Assembly (NCBI GenBank): GCA_003427395.1
Contig: BFEA01000628.1
Span: forward strand, 735,090-776,720
Direction: 5' to 3'
DNA: 41,631 bases
Source: Chara braunii
Taxonomy: Eukaryota; Streptophyta; Charophyceae; Charales; Characeae
Both the position numbers and the translations under genes were made by a program. A model generated the notes under the pieces. That model was given only the letters and a program-made list of their open reading frames with translations. It ran no database searches and was not told the DNA's origin. Shown piece by piece: positions 9,911 to 20,820 of the stretch; within the stretch, counting starts at the first letter, position 1; the number at the start of each line of letters is the position of its first letter.

Positions 9911-10620
9911 TTCCGCCACCGGAACTGACTTTGAATTGTGGAACTGAATATCTGGTTTATCGACAAGTGCGAAGGGTGTCGACAAGTGCGAACTAACTAG
10001 CAGTTCTGTAGACAAGACAACAATGGCAACCCGCAACACTGGGGGAAAGTACGAACTAACTCGGAATTGTGGAACTGAAGACCTGAAAGCCGCACGGGAT
10101 GGGTTATCAACTCCTCCAGCAGTGTTGCTCAAAAAGTGCGAACTAACTCGCATTTGTGGAAATAAAGAACTGCCTTTAATGACATATTTGTCTAACCTTA
10201 GGAAAACTGCGAATTACCTCGCAGTTGTTACTCCTCGAACACTGAACGTCGCAAACTGGGAACTGACTCGCAATATCTCTCTCTCTCTCTATATATATAT
10301 GTATCTATATATATCTATATATCTATCCATATATATATTAGGTCGGCGACCTCACAAGGGACAGGTGAGCGAAAATCGGGAATTGATTCGGTGTTCAGTG
10401 TAGAAATTAGGTATTGATTCAGGGTTCGCCATGCGCAGCGACGACCACAAGTTGCGAAGGCGATCGAGCAGCTTTATACGAACGTTATCGTGGCTATGGC
10501 GAAAGGTAATCGATCTGCGAAACGCGGATCGGCTATGGCGGACGGAGGNGGAGGGNGGAGAAAAGACATCAGAACACGTCCACTGGCGAAACAAAAAAAC
10601 CGGGAATTGATTAGGGGTTC
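9911..10620. repeat. cluster of palindromic motif copies and AT microsatellite
   Basis: This is the upstream side of the ParB-like gene. Copies or half copies of the palindromic motif occur at about 9965, 9987, 10047, 10134-10155 (AAGTGCGA ACTAAC TCGCATTT), 10207, 10255, 10375 and 10599, each next to a variant of 'ttgtggaactgaa'. An AT-type microsatellite (tatatatctatat) occupies about 10268-10340. There is no gene. The position suggests a promoter or 5' leader built of repeats. Confidence 0.75.
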
Positions 10621-11560
10621 AACAGAACGCGGCTGCGGCGTTATATCCTGCAGGTACAGACAAGGCATCTGGGAATGTGTTCAGACGTCGGACACAGAAT
10701 ACGACAACTCAAGTTATATAATTTTACCTTCGTCGCCCGTTGAGCGAGCAACCAACGTCGGACGGATATGGATGTGCGACCACCGAACAAGCTATGGTGG
10801 AGGGATATAGAGCTAGGAAGAGCGAAGAGCGAACCGAACACAATGTGGCAACTGCGGACGGAGCGAAGAGCGAGGAGTGAGCGGGCTATGGCGGAAGGTG
10901 GTGAGGGCTGAAGACCAAATATCAGAACGCGCGAGGAAGCGATAGCGCGACTTGATCTGTGAAGCGTCAACAAAAGGGATAACTGGAGGGATGCAATGCC
11001 TTTTATACTTTGCTGCAGCAAGCCTCGCGTCGGGATCAAGGTGGAGCCTTATCGATTCGCATATCGCACCCCTGGGCCCATAAAATGCCATCAAGCTGGG
11101 GCCGAATCGATTCGCGTATCGAACCCCTGGGCCCATAAAACGCCAGGGCCTATAAACGGTAAGAGGTACCGAAAATTGTCAGCCGTCGATCAACAATTTT
11201 CAACCGACAGATGAACAAGGCCACTGATATGCAAGTGGCCTCAAAATCTCCGTCTACTCCGGCGTGCAATGATGTGACAGTTCCCGAAAACAAGGGGCAG
11301 ACAATGTCATTTTCGCAGTTCTAATCTGGACCGTCGACCGACATGATCCGACGCACGAGGTCAGGCGCAAGAATCTATAAGGTGCGGGAATTCGTTGTGC
11401 GCCGAGGCGGTTCGTTTCGTGCCGAGGCCAGGCGACGGTTTATTTCCCGCCGAGGCGCGGTGATTCGTTTTGCGCCGAGATCAAAAACACCGGAAATCTA
11501 CAAGTTCCGGTGTCGCTGTCATTCGGACATTTTGCAAATGTCAACGGCGTTGGATATAGA
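10621..11560. other. gene-free stretch with 55-bp repeat and TATA-like sites
   Basis: No protein family is recognisable. The block 'gattcgcatatcgcacccct' plus 'gggcccataaaa' starts at 11054 and again at 11109 (period 55 bp), and a third partial 'agggcctataaacg' follows. The 'cccataaaa/cctataaac' elements look TATA-like. Further on, 'gtgcgccgaggcggttcg'-type units repeat loosely (11395-11475). Ambiguous bases near 10549-10556 mark weak assembly. Confidence 0.55.
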
Positions 11561-12310
11561 TGCGCTTAGCCATGCACCATCGTCACCAATGCGCTTAGCT
11601 CATCGCCATCGCCAACGCTCGCCATGCACCATCGCCATCGATGCGCTTAGCTCATCGCCATCGCGACGCAAAGCTATATCCCCCATCGCAGCCGTCGCGC
11701 TCGCCTGACCATCGCACCGCTTACAATCGCCATCGCTCTCATCGCAGCGCTGACCATCGTTGCGCCATCGCAACGCTGGTACCATAGCTGCCATCACAAC
11801 CTTGGTTCCATCGCTGCACCATCGTTATCGTTGCTATCGCAACGCTGGTTCCATCGTTGCGCCATTTCTCAATCGGTGCGCCATCGTTCTCCACCGGTGC
11901 GTCATCCCTATTGCTCTTCCATCGCTGCGCCATCACTCTCCACCGGTGTGCCATCGCTATCATTGTTCCATCGTTGCGATCGCTATCGTTATCACTGCAT
12001 TGTAACGCGTTCCATCGCTGCGCCATCGCTCTCCACCAGTGCGCCATCGCTCTCCACCGTTGCGCTGACCAGTGTTATCCCACCCCAGTGTTGCGCAATT
12101 TCTCTCTTCATCGCCGCACAATCTCCCTCCATCGTCGAGTGATCACTTTCCATCTCACTCCATCACTGCGCGATCTCTCTCGACCACCGGGCAACCTCCA
12201 TCCTTGCCCGAGAGGCTCTCCATTACTCCTGCGCGATCCCGCCATCGCCATTGTATTGTTGTTTCAGGCCGCCATCGGTGCAGCCGCCCATCACTGTGGA
12301 ATCGCACGAA
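11561..12310. repeat. CATCG-rich degenerate minisatellite, first part
   Basis: Dense, degenerate repetition of units such as 'ccatcgctgcgccatcgctc' and 'tccaccggtgcg'. All three frames on one strand give long Arg/Ser/His/Ile-rich open frames, which come from the repeat and are not genes. The same repeat resumes at 12891 after an AT-rich island. Confidence 0.85.
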
Positions 12311-12890
12311 ACAAGTGAGAGGTATGCTTAACGAAGGTTTAACTCTATGAAACTAATGTTGTGCAATAACAAATCTTCAACAGAAAAATTCCCACGAGAA
12401 ATGAAAGTTGAAAAAACATTCTATAAAAACAAAATCCTTCATATTTATAAATTATCATTCCAAAGTTCGTCCGATTCTTAAATTTACAGTTTTATTTAAT
12501 AAGTTCCCGTCTAAATATGACCTTTCCCTTCCAACTACATCTATTTGTTCAAGATGGAATGGAAGTGTGGACGAGTTTTTGAAATGTTTTAATTATATTT
12601 TTATTCTACTACAACAAATCTCTTCTAATTTAGATTGGATGACCCTATTCATAATTGAAAATCCTTACTTGGAATAACAATTCAATTAAAATATTTCATG
12701 AACTCATCCAGACTTTCATTCCATTTCTAGCATGCAGTGCAAATAAGAAGGGATACCCTATTCTTGGAATAAAAGTTTGCAAGTAAGATGAAAAAATTTA
12801 AAATTGGAATGACATTTTTTAAGATGGTATGAAAATTTGAAATTTAGATTGTAATTTTAGTATAGAATGATTATTTAATTTTGGGAATTT
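12311..12890. other. AT-rich island interrupting the minisatellite
   Basis: About 570 bp of strongly AT-rich sequence lies inside the CATCG repeat and contrasts sharply with the GC-balanced flanks. It contains repeated 'ggaatgaaaa/ggaatggaa' and 'tttgaaat' words. It has no convincing gene, and no clear terminal repeats were found. It looks like a small inserted element, perhaps non-autonomous. Confidence 0.6.
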
Positions 12891-13560
12891 TTTTCGTTGT
12901 TGGTCATCGCTGTGCCTTCTCTCTCCATCGCTGCGGCATCGCTAACCATTGTTGCGGGTCCTCTATCCATCTCTCTCCACCGATGGGCGATCTCTTCCAA
13001 CCTTTCGTCATCTACCCCCATGCCTGCGGTATCTTTCCTAATCTATCTCCTTCGGTGCGCTATCTTTCCTAATCTATCTCCTTCGTCATCTATCTCCATC
13101 GATGCACTATCTTTGCTAATCTATCTCCATCGTCATCTATCTGCTCTGGTGTGCCATCTTTCTACATTGCTGTGCTATCGCTAACCATCGCTGCGCCTGC
13201 TATCTCCATTGTTGCACCATGTTTCTCCATCGGTGCGCAATCTCTCTCTTTCGCTGCGACACATCTCCCAATCAGTTCGCGATCTCTTTCTCTTCCTGCG
13301 CCATGTACCTTCTTCCCCGGAATATACAACGCACGTTCATTATAGTTGTCTTTAGACTGAAAGATGACCCGAATTCAGCTGTAATGACCGAACGTTGTAT
13401 TCGGGGTAAGACTGTGACTCCATCCATCTCTCTTGGTGCGCCATCTCTCTCAATCGGTGCGCCATCTCTCTCCATGTATTTTCATCGATGCACCGTCTAG
13501 CCATCGCTTCGCAATCTTTCTCCATCTAAAAAAATAGTACGCCATCTTTCCCTATTTCTC
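12891..13560. repeat. CATCG-rich degenerate minisatellite, second part
   Basis: Continuation of the 11561-12310 repeat with units such as 'tctccatcgatgcgc' and 'ctatctccttcgtcatctat'. Serine/proline-rich open frames are products of the repeat. A short unique piece at 13310-13410 interrupts it. Confidence 0.8.
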
Positions 13561-13604
13561 TCTTGCGACGATCTGTGGCTCGTACTACACGCAGAACAAT
13601 CCGG

Positions 13605-14030
13605 AAACAACTTGCACTTGTACCCGCAGTTTCGTAATGGAAATGCTCGTTTACAAGTGCGAATTCATTCGCTCTTGAACCAACCAACCCCTTAATTTGT
13701 TACTGTTTAGTCCATAGGTGAGAATTAACTCGCACTTGTACCCCCAGTTTCGTAATGAAAATGCCCATTTGCAAGTGAGAATTTATTCGCTCTTCAACCA
13801 ACCATCCCTCATAATTTCTTACTCTTTAGTCCATAAGTCCCAATTTCATAGTTGAAATGCTCGTTTTCAAGTGCGAATTTATTCGCTCTTCAACCAACCA
13901 TCCCCCTAAATTTGTGACTCCTTAGTCCATAAGCCCCAGTTTCATAATGGAAATGCTCGTTTGCAAGTGCGAATTTATTCGCTCTTCAACCAACCATCCC
14001 CCTCAATTTGTTCCTCTTTAGTCGATAACT
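13605..14030. repeat. 96-bp tandem array carrying palindromic motifs
   Basis: The motif core 'aagtgcgaatttattcgctc' or a variant begins at 13655, 13773, 13869 and 13965 (spacings 118, 96 and 96). Between cores lie 'caaccaaccatcccc', 'ctctttagtccataag' and 'tttcataatggaaatgctcg'. The first interval carries an extra motif copy at about 13719. The array lies upstream of the plus-strand DUF7869-like gene. Confidence 0.9.
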
Positions 14031-14556
14031 CGCGTCTCTTCTCGGCCCAAAAGAATAAAGTTCTTTTGTATTTGCGAGTTAACTCGCCACTGAACCAACC
14101 ACGAAGGCAATTTCTTATTGCACGGCGTAATTGAAATGTTCCTCTGAAGTGCGAATTTTTTGGCACTTGAAATTTCTTGCTGTTTAGTGGATAATACCAA
14201 ATCGACTCGCACTTGTGTTCGCTCTTGTTTTCGACCATAAACTTAATTTCTTACTGTACGTTGTATAAGTCCGAATCAGCTCACATTTGTACTCTCGCCT
14301 GAAAAAGTGCGAGTTTACTCGGACATATCCAAACCACTTGCACACTGAACGAATGGGAGAGGAGTCGGACTTGAGACACCACTTGAGCCTCACATCAGGG
14401 TTCGACAAAACAATATGGATTCAAATGTTGTTGTTCCACTGTTTTGTGATAAATNTTNGAAATGNGAGTTTGCTCCCTCTTGTTTATTTCCCTGACCTCG
14501 TCATACGTTGACGTGATTTTCTTGTTGTACAGTTTCCGTGTGAATCGTCTCTTCAA
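14031..14556. other. upstream region of DUF7869-like gene with motif copies
   Basis: More degenerate palindromic motif copies at about 14073, 14147, 14197, 14270 and 14306, each separated by 'aatttcttactgt'-like words related to the array before it. Ambiguous bases occur at 14454-14465. There is no gene. Its position immediately upstream of an ATG at 14557 makes a promoter or leader plausible. Confidence 0.5.
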
Positions 14557-17500
14557 ATGGCTGTCCAATCCGTCCACTGTGTCACGCCACCGCCACCGTC
14601 ACAACAGCACGGAGAAGACGATGTTCGAGAACGTAGTTCTTGTGACAGCAGCCCGGAAGCTCCCTCTGATCGGCATTGCAGTTTGAAAAGGGAGTTCTCG
14701 ATGTTGGCCCCGACGAATCATTTAGGCTCGTCTACGACGTCCGCCAAGCGTCGTTTTGTTTGCTTTACCGACGTTACCGACGGTCAGCGCGTATCTACAG
14801 CGCTAATCCCCGGTAATGAGGGTGTTCGGGATGTCGAGACGTTTTCCGGTGGGTGGATGTTCGTGGACACAGATTTCTGTGGTGTGTCCGAAACGACTGG
14901 ATCAGATCTCGTGCGAACAGCGGGTAAACTGTCTGAAAGCATTGAAGTTACCCAACCCCTAACATTTGACTACAGTCGGTCGTTGGTGGACACAGACTTC
15001 TGCGGTACGCCCGATAGAAACGGGTCTGATCGGGAACAGTGCGGTGCATTTGCTAGAAACGGGTATGATAGGGACCAGGCAACAGAACGTCCGTGTGGAA
15101 GTGCGAAGATAGGTAATAAAATTGCATGTGAAACCAGAAAAGTTGGCTCTCCGTCGATGACAGTCACGGGTGCAATGGAAACTTGGCAGACTGGTTTTGT
15201 AGATACAGATTTCTACAGTTAATCGGAATCCTCCCAATCTGATTTGTCGAGAACCAATCCCACGGATAGATCAAAATTCGTAGGTGCAGCGCATAGGTCC
15301 CCGACCAAAAGTCACCCTGGAACTCCCGAAGCAGTCCTTCAGGTTTTGTCTCATCCCCTACCTGGAAAAAAGAGAAGATATAATCGAAAAAATAGGTCGG
15401 TTAGAAGGTCAGAGCACTCGAAGAGGGCCAAAAGTCGATTGAATGAAACTAACATTGCGCTCGTCCCGACGCACAAATGTTGTAAGAACAAGTGTCTTCG
15501 GGTCTTGACCATTGACGATATCAAACCGGTGCGCGCAGCCTATTACGAAATGTCCCTCGAAAGGAGGATCGAGTGGTGGATGCAAACCCTCGACAATTTC
15601 ACTATCCTGGACAGCGGTATGGAAAAAGTCCAACCTGTGCAGTGCAAACGCCGTATGTGCATCGCCGGTTGGTGCAAAATAATAGGGATATGTCGAAACA
15701 CATTTCGTCGTTATAGCAAGTGCAAGTCAGACGGGGTTGTTCGTGGCCGTCATGGTCGATGGGGATTGTTGAACCCGAGACCAGAGTATGTGAGCATGCT
15801 GGCTCGTGTGACCAGGTTGAAGAACATGGAGATGCTATGCCTAACGAAATGGTTGTGAGGGGGACCTCACAACGACCTAAAGTTAGGCTCCCTACTTATT
15901 TCACGAAGCTCCTTGTATACGAGTCCATGAAGGCGGACTTGGAAGCGGCGGGTCAGACCGTCGTTTCGGAGCAAGTCTTCTACTCTATATGGAGGAAGTA
16001 CTTGTGGCATGCCGACCTTGCCAAGTCCAACTCGTTCACAAAGTGTGGTGAGTGCGTCCGCCTTATACAGGCCATTGATAACGCCTTTCTCCTTCGTGAC
16101 CGTAGGGATTTCGATGAAAAGCACCGCAAACACCAATTAGATCAGGTCGCTCACCGTGCGGATTACGCTGACTGGAAACTTCGTTCCATTTTTAACCCCG
16201 AGGAATACCTCTGCCTTATAGTGGATGGAATGGATCAGAAAAAGACAACCATTCCTCACATCGGCGTGTATAATTACTCCAAGGATCATCGACACGACAT
16301 GATGATGAAAACGAACCTGACCACGGTTGTTGCTCACGGCCGAAAACCGTCCATTTATGTTTACACGTATTTGCCTTTCTATGCGCACGGTTCCGATGAC
16401 ACCATGACGTGCGTAATGCGGACTCTATGTGAGTTGCAGGCATTAGGCGAGAAATGGCCACGCCACCTCCGAATCCAGGAGGACAATTGCTGGAGGGAAA
16501 ACAAAAACCAATACCTTATGTATTTGGCCTCTCTTCTGGTGAAATTCGGGATTTTCGAAGATGTCGAAGTGGGGTTCATGCTCGTTGACCACACGCATAC
16601 CGACATAGACGCGACTTTTAGGGTCTTCTCGAAAAAACTGAAGGACAACGATGCTTACACCATGAAGCAGTTGTTCTCGGTTATCGAGTCGTCGCACAAG
16701 ATACTGCCGAAGTGCATTGAACTCGATCACATTGCCGATTGGCGTTGGGTAGTGGATCGATACGTCGACAAAAGCATCGTCGGTGTGTCAAAACCGCATC
16801 TCTTCAAATTTCTTCATGCGTGACGGCAGTCCCGTCATGGTGTACAAGAAGTACTGTACCGATGCGGAATGGATGCCGGAAGGCAGACCAGTTCACTGGT
16901 TCCTGGTTGTCGATGTGCAGTATGCAGGCCCTACCTCCCCTCCACAGCTATGTGTTATTCCCCGTGTCGTTAAAGACGATTTTCAGATGGCTCGTGACAG
17001 TGTCCAAAATTTTTTGGACATCCTCGAACAACATCGACACATGTGGCAGACATATAGGAAGGAGGAGGTGGACAAGCGGGAGGATGCTTTGTCTTACTGG
17101 AAAGCCATCTTCGTCGAGGCGGACGACATGATCCAAAAGCAAAAGAAGAAGGAGACGGAAGAGGGTGAGGAAGAGGATGTCCTCGGGGCGGACGAGCCGG
17201 AGATCTACCCTCACACCTTCTGGCCACAATCAATCGAAGCTGTGGAGGAAGTTCAAGAAGCCGACCCTCCTTCGCCAGATGCTTCGCTTATATATGTAGG
17301 ACCGAGGGCGGGCCGTCCAAAAGTGGACTTCGACCCTAGGCGCCATATAAACAAAGGTGATTTTCTGATTGTTAGGCCGCCTGATGAGGAACTGTCTCAA
17401 GGTGTCCCGTTCAGGGTTGGCAGAGCACGGTCTGAGGTTGTGGACGACCGTTCCTCACCGCATTTCGGTTGTTTACGTATACAGTGGTGGGTGCCTACAG

Positions 17501-17748
17501 GTCACTCGTCTGATCTTCGCAAAAGGTACTCCGGCGCTTGGACGAAGAGGTGGAAACTTTCCACTTCGGACGAGGAACAATGGCAACGCGCCGAAACCGT
17601 GGTTTATTCTTGGAGAAGACCTTTTCGCAAAGGGACGGATGAGAGCAAATTCGTGACAGGCCTTCCAATACCGACATCCGTTTGCGAGAAAGCGCTTGTG
17701 GCCTTGGGGGACGGCTGTCTTTCCGGTCCGTCCGACGTGCCCGTTTAG
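14557..17748 (+). pseudogene. DUF7869-like transposase-type protein, broken
   Basis: One gene can be followed through three frames. Its N-terminal part (from 14557) is Ser/Asp-rich with three VDTDFCG-type repeats and is interrupted by TAA at 15220. In the same frame comes a Lys/Arg-rich part and CCKNKCLRVL. A frame change near 15815 leads to the core: LIVDGMDQKKT, LRIQEDNCWRENKNQYLM and GFMLVDHTHTDIDATF. The order, spacing and the D / DN..eNKN / HTHxDID motifs match a transposase-like, RNase-H-fold-type domain that I know as DUF7869, common in expanded families of algae and other eukaryotes. A second frame change near 16810 leads to a C-terminal part (WMPEGRPVHWFLVVD, then QIQKKKETEEGEEED-like acidic and a final basic region). 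It is not functional as it stands. Confidence 0.65.
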
Positions 17749-17750
17749 AT

Positions 17751-17845
17751 AAATGCGAACTGATTCGGATTTGGTAGCTACGAACTCCGCTAAGATAATG
17801 ACGAGACGTGAACTGCGAACTAATTCTGGTTTCTTGTCCTGCAGG
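17751..17845. promoter_or_regulatory. intergenic leader with motif copies and acceptor-like site
   Basis: Degenerate motif copies are at about 17752 and 17812. The sequence ttcttgtcctgcag directly precedes 'gATG' at 17846 and has the form of a 3' splice site. A similar arrangement (tttctctgctgatgcag then aATG) precedes 19208. This suggests an intron in the 5' leader of both paralogues. Confidence 0.4.
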
Positions 17846-18739
17846 ATGCATGACGACAACACACCATCGTGCAACGTTGTATATGAGACAACGTCCTACG
17901 AAACCTCGTCGTACGCGAGCGAGTATTCCTTTTCGATCGAGAATGTGGACACGGATCTTATCCTCATGAACAAATGCATTTGGGCACAACAAACGCTCGT
18001 TCTTGACAACGATTATCTGCATATCGAAGCTGGGGTCGGCCTCGACGGTTACATTGCACCTGAAACACGTGTTGTTGATGGACAAACTACAATAGTTCGT
18101 GATAGAGGATCAAATATATGGTACCTCTACTGGAGTTTAGAAGAAGTCCAACTTTTGGAAGTTCTATCCAGTCAGGAGCAGAAGATGGACGTCGAGGATA
18201 TGGTAGATGGCTGGGAGTCGTTGCGCTTCGAACAAAAGTGGGGTTGTATGGACGAGTAGCATGCTAAACTTTGCGCATGGTACTACATCGGGAAACCGCA
18301 GTTGCGTTTTCCTGTGATCATAGACTACCATGGCCGAGTTCGTCTGTTCAACCGTGGCACCCCAGTGCTGACTCTTTTCACGACGGCCAAGCTTTGTGGT
18401 AAGCAAATGAGAGCTTTCTTCCTTGTGAGGGAAGACTTTCGCGAGCCCTCGTCCGTTGGTGCTCTCGAGCGCTTCCGTGAACGATTCGAAATAGATCCTT
18501 CGCTCGCAAAAGAGTTGAATCAAAGGGTTGACTGTATGGTGCCTGCCCAACTTCACTTCCTTTTCGGATTGTGTGACGATATATTATTCACGTTGGAACA
18601 CAAGGACAACTGCAATGACTACACTCTACGAAAAGTTTCGCATCACCGTTCGGGTGTCCAAACATTGGAATTCATGGGGGGTAGGCGGAGACAGATCTAC
18701 GACTGTCCTTACTATGAGGATGGACATCAGTTGCCATGA
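17846..18739 (+). pseudogene. unknown family A, copy 1 (one in-frame stop)
   Basis: The family is not recognised. The frame runs from ATG 17846 to 18739 with a single TAG at 18257-18259, after which it continues smoothly (CAWYYIGKPQ). It is homologous to 19208-20107: both have DYLHIE/DYLHLE, FPVIIDYHGRVRLFNRGTP versus APVIIDYFGRARVCNRGTT, MRAFFLVREDF versus MRALFLAREEF, and a C-terminal DCPYYEDGH versus DCPYCDAGH. At the stop position the paralogue has Leu (KLHQKQ). I chose 17846 over an ATG at 17753 because the latter lies in a palindromic motif copy. About 297 residues. The product would be soluble, with no signal peptide or membrane segment. Confidence 0.6.
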
Positions 18740-19207
18740 CCTGCTATGTGAGATAACTCCGAGTTAATTCACACTTTGCTGCTGTACTCATAGGACGACC
18801 TCGCCATCGTTGCACGACTTGCGCTGATTGAGAGAGTAGTCTGACCGTTCCACCCAATAAGAGAGTAGTGTGACCGTTCCACATGAACGACGTATTGGAG
18901 ATGAGTCGAAGTTGAGCGGCGGTTGCAGGACTTGTGCTCAGTTGCGAAGTGCGAATCTACTGTCATTTATTTTCCAATCTTCGGCGGCGGTTGCAGGACT
19001 TGCGCTGATTTGCGAAGTGCGAATCTACTCTCACTTATCGACCCACATGAATGACCTGTAGAAAATAAGTCGGGATTAGACGGCGATGTGCGAACCAATT
19101 ACCAATTATCGAACCCTTTCGTGCATATAACATTCCAGGAATTTTTGCTTATGCACTTGCGAGAATCACAACTGGCGCGCTTCCTTGCGTTTCTCTGCTG
19201 ATGCAGA
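18740..19207. repeat. intergenic region with 68-bp duplication and motif copies
   Basis: The block 'gcggcggttgcaggactt' through the palindromic motif occurs at 18916 and 18984 (period 68 bp). Motif copies are at about 18945 and 19015-19036 (AAGTGCGA ATCTAC TCTCACTT), with weaker ones near 18753 and 19087. 'gagagtagt.tgaccgttccac' also occurs twice, around 18832-18881. There is no gene. Confidence 0.8.
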
Positions 19208-20107
19208 ATGGATATCGGGACTTCGTTGCAGAGTAGGAAGTCCTCAGTGTCGGATGTCGATCTAATCATTTTGTCGAAGAACATTTGGGAAGACATTAGA
19301 CGCTCTGGTCTGGACCGTGACTACCTGCACCTCGAAGATGATGTTGCCCCGGACGGGGAAATCCCTTCGTGGCAAAGTGCGGAAGAAGGACAACTTTGGA
19401 TTTGCCATGATGTAGGGTCGAACTTTTGGTACCTGTACACTCTGATGAAGGATGTACAGGCATACCCTATCAGGTTGGAGTCACTTTTGAAGAGGGAACC
19501 CGTTGAAGAGGAACCCGTCCAAATTTCTAAGATGGTTGAAGCATGGCACATTTTATGTGAGAAACTTAAGAGGGCGTCGTTGGACAAGTTGCATCAAAAA
19601 CAGTGTGCCTGGTTTTGCCTCGGCCAACCGACGAAGTCGGCGCCGGTGATCATAGACTACTTCGGTCGAGCGAGGGTGTGTAATCGAGGCACCACCGTCG
19701 TGACGCTCTTCACTGCCGTGAATGTGGACGGTCGACGAATGAGAGCTCTTTTTCTCGCAAGGGAGGAATTTTACGGTGTCAAGCTCACTTCTTTTCAAGC
19801 GTTTCACACATCCGACCCTACTGGTTTCCTTGCACGGTTCAAAAACAGGCTCGCCATAGATCAAGCACTCAAAGATGAGCTGCATTTGCAGGTCAACAGT
19901 TTGGTGCACCAACAACTTCACTACCTCTTCGATAGCTGCGACGAAATAAATTTCACAGTCGAACAAAGGGACAACGAATTGCGATTTGTTTACCGCCATC
20001 TGGATTATTCAGCCTCCGGATCTCAGGAAGTGACTTTGCGCAACGGGAAGACAAGATATGTATGCGACTGCCCTTACTGCGATGCTGGACATCTACATCT
20101 TCACTAA
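19208..20107 (+). CDS. unknown family A, copy 2 (open, 299 aa)
   Basis: An uninterrupted frame of 299 codons and one of the few intact genes here. The family is not recognised. Features are RSSVSDVDLIILSKN-type N-terminus (polar), DYLHLEDDVAPDGE, NFWYLYTLMKDVQ, VIIDYFGRARVCNRGTT, MRALFLAREEF and a C-terminal DCPYCDAGHLHLH with two Cys and two or three His that could bind a metal. Conservation with copy 1 at 17846-18739 covers the whole length, which supports real coding. A splice-acceptor-like sequence ends just before the ATG. The role is unknown. Its location between a transposase-like gene and a terminal repeat suggests an element-borne accessory gene. Confidence 0.65.
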   Translation: MDIGTSLQSRKSSVSDVDLIILSKNIWEDIRRSGLDRDYLHLEDDVAPDGEIPSWQSAEEGQLWICHDVGSNFWYLYTLMKDVQAYPIRLESLLKREPVEEEPVQISKMVEAWHILCEKLKRASLDKLHQKQCAWFCLGQPTKSAPVIIDYFGRARVCNRGTTVVTLFTAVNVDGRRMRALFLAREEFYGVKLTSFQAFHTSDPTGFLARFKNRLAIDQALKDELHLQVNSLVHQQLHYLFDSCDEINFTVEQRDNELRFVYRHLDYSASGSQEVTLRNGKTRYVCDCPYCDAGHLHLH

Positions 20108-20367
20108 CGGCGTTCTGAATTAGTTGCTTCGTGTTTTCTCTAGTGCGAATAGACTCGCACTATGCTTACAACCCGTTGAATTCCATGTTCGCCACCTTAC
20201 TTATCTCTCGTTCATCATGCCCCGTCCCCTTCGGTATACCTCGTTGCATGACAAACTGTCTATCTAACTACGAGTTCGTTCGCACTTGGCCAACATCAGA
20301 CGGTCTCAACTTCGCCGTTTACCCACCTATCCATATATGACAATGGCGCTGTTCTCTTTTCTGACGC
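20108..20367. other. intergenic region with compensated palindromic motif
   Basis: The motif copy at 20142-20163 has arms TAGTGCGA and TCGCACTA. The outer base pair is changed on both sides so that pairing is kept. A second, degenerate copy lies near 20268. There is no gene. Confidence 0.7.
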
Positions 20368-20820
20368 ATGATGTCGTCTGGAAGTTTCAGTGGGACGGTC
20401 GTTGTCAGAGACCTGGGCTACCACGAAAGTCTGCGAAGTGCAGTTGTTGCCGCAGCTGAAAACATTTATGGTTTACAGTGGTTTGGCAACATTGGGCTTC
20501 CCAGATACCGCTACCTTCCGGTCCCCGAAGACGTTCGCGCTCGTGTCCAGCTGTCTGTTTCGCCCCCGCCTACCTCAACTTTTCAGTACATTGTGATGGC
20601 CATGCTACGCAACAGGCCCGTCTTCAGAATTGATTTCTACATTGCGTCCGAAGGGGAGTTGAGAAGCTGTTTGTATTATTCGTACGTAACCAGCACATCT
20701 TTCGATAGAATCCGAGAAGGTTGTGAGCCTGCCATTACGTTTTTCTTACCGATCTTCATCATGCACATCGCCTCGTGCTTGGATGGAGATATTCCTTGTA
20801 TTCAGCGTGAGATAAAATGA
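20368..20820 (+). CDS. unknown protein, 150 codons
   Basis: An open frame starts at the paired ATGs at 20368 and contains VVVRDLGYHESLRSAVVAAA, GLPRYRYLPVPEDVRARVQL, FQYIVMAMLRNRPVFRIDFY and a hydrophobic stretch ITFFLPIFIMHIASCL that may be a membrane or core helix. The family is not recognised. It ends in two consecutive stops (TGA TGA), after which the same frame stays protein-like (LGRLLFVPNPSLEQFESSFE) up to 20937. The real protein may therefore have been longer. It is co-oriented with the family A genes. Confidence 0.45.
   Translation: MMSSGSFSGTVVVRDLGYHESLRSAVVAAAENIYGLQWFGNIGLPRYRYLPVPEDVRARVQLSVSPPPTSTFQYIVMAMLRNRPVFRIDFYIASEGELRSCLYYSYVTSTSFDRIREGCEPAITFFLPIFIMHIASCLDGDIPCIQREIK

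Noticed and set aside
11739-12318. Several overlapping open frames of 60-150 codons on both strands
   Set aside because: The CATCG minisatellite has a codon-like period that avoids stops. Composition is repetitive and no domain is seen.
13605-14030. CRISPR array (regular repeats about 96 bp apart)
   Set aside because: The spacers are themselves similar to each other, so this is an ordinary tandem repeat. No cas-like genes are present.
16137-16730. Minus-strand frames opposite the DUF7869-like core
   Set aside because: They are antisense shadows of a well recognised plus-strand domain.
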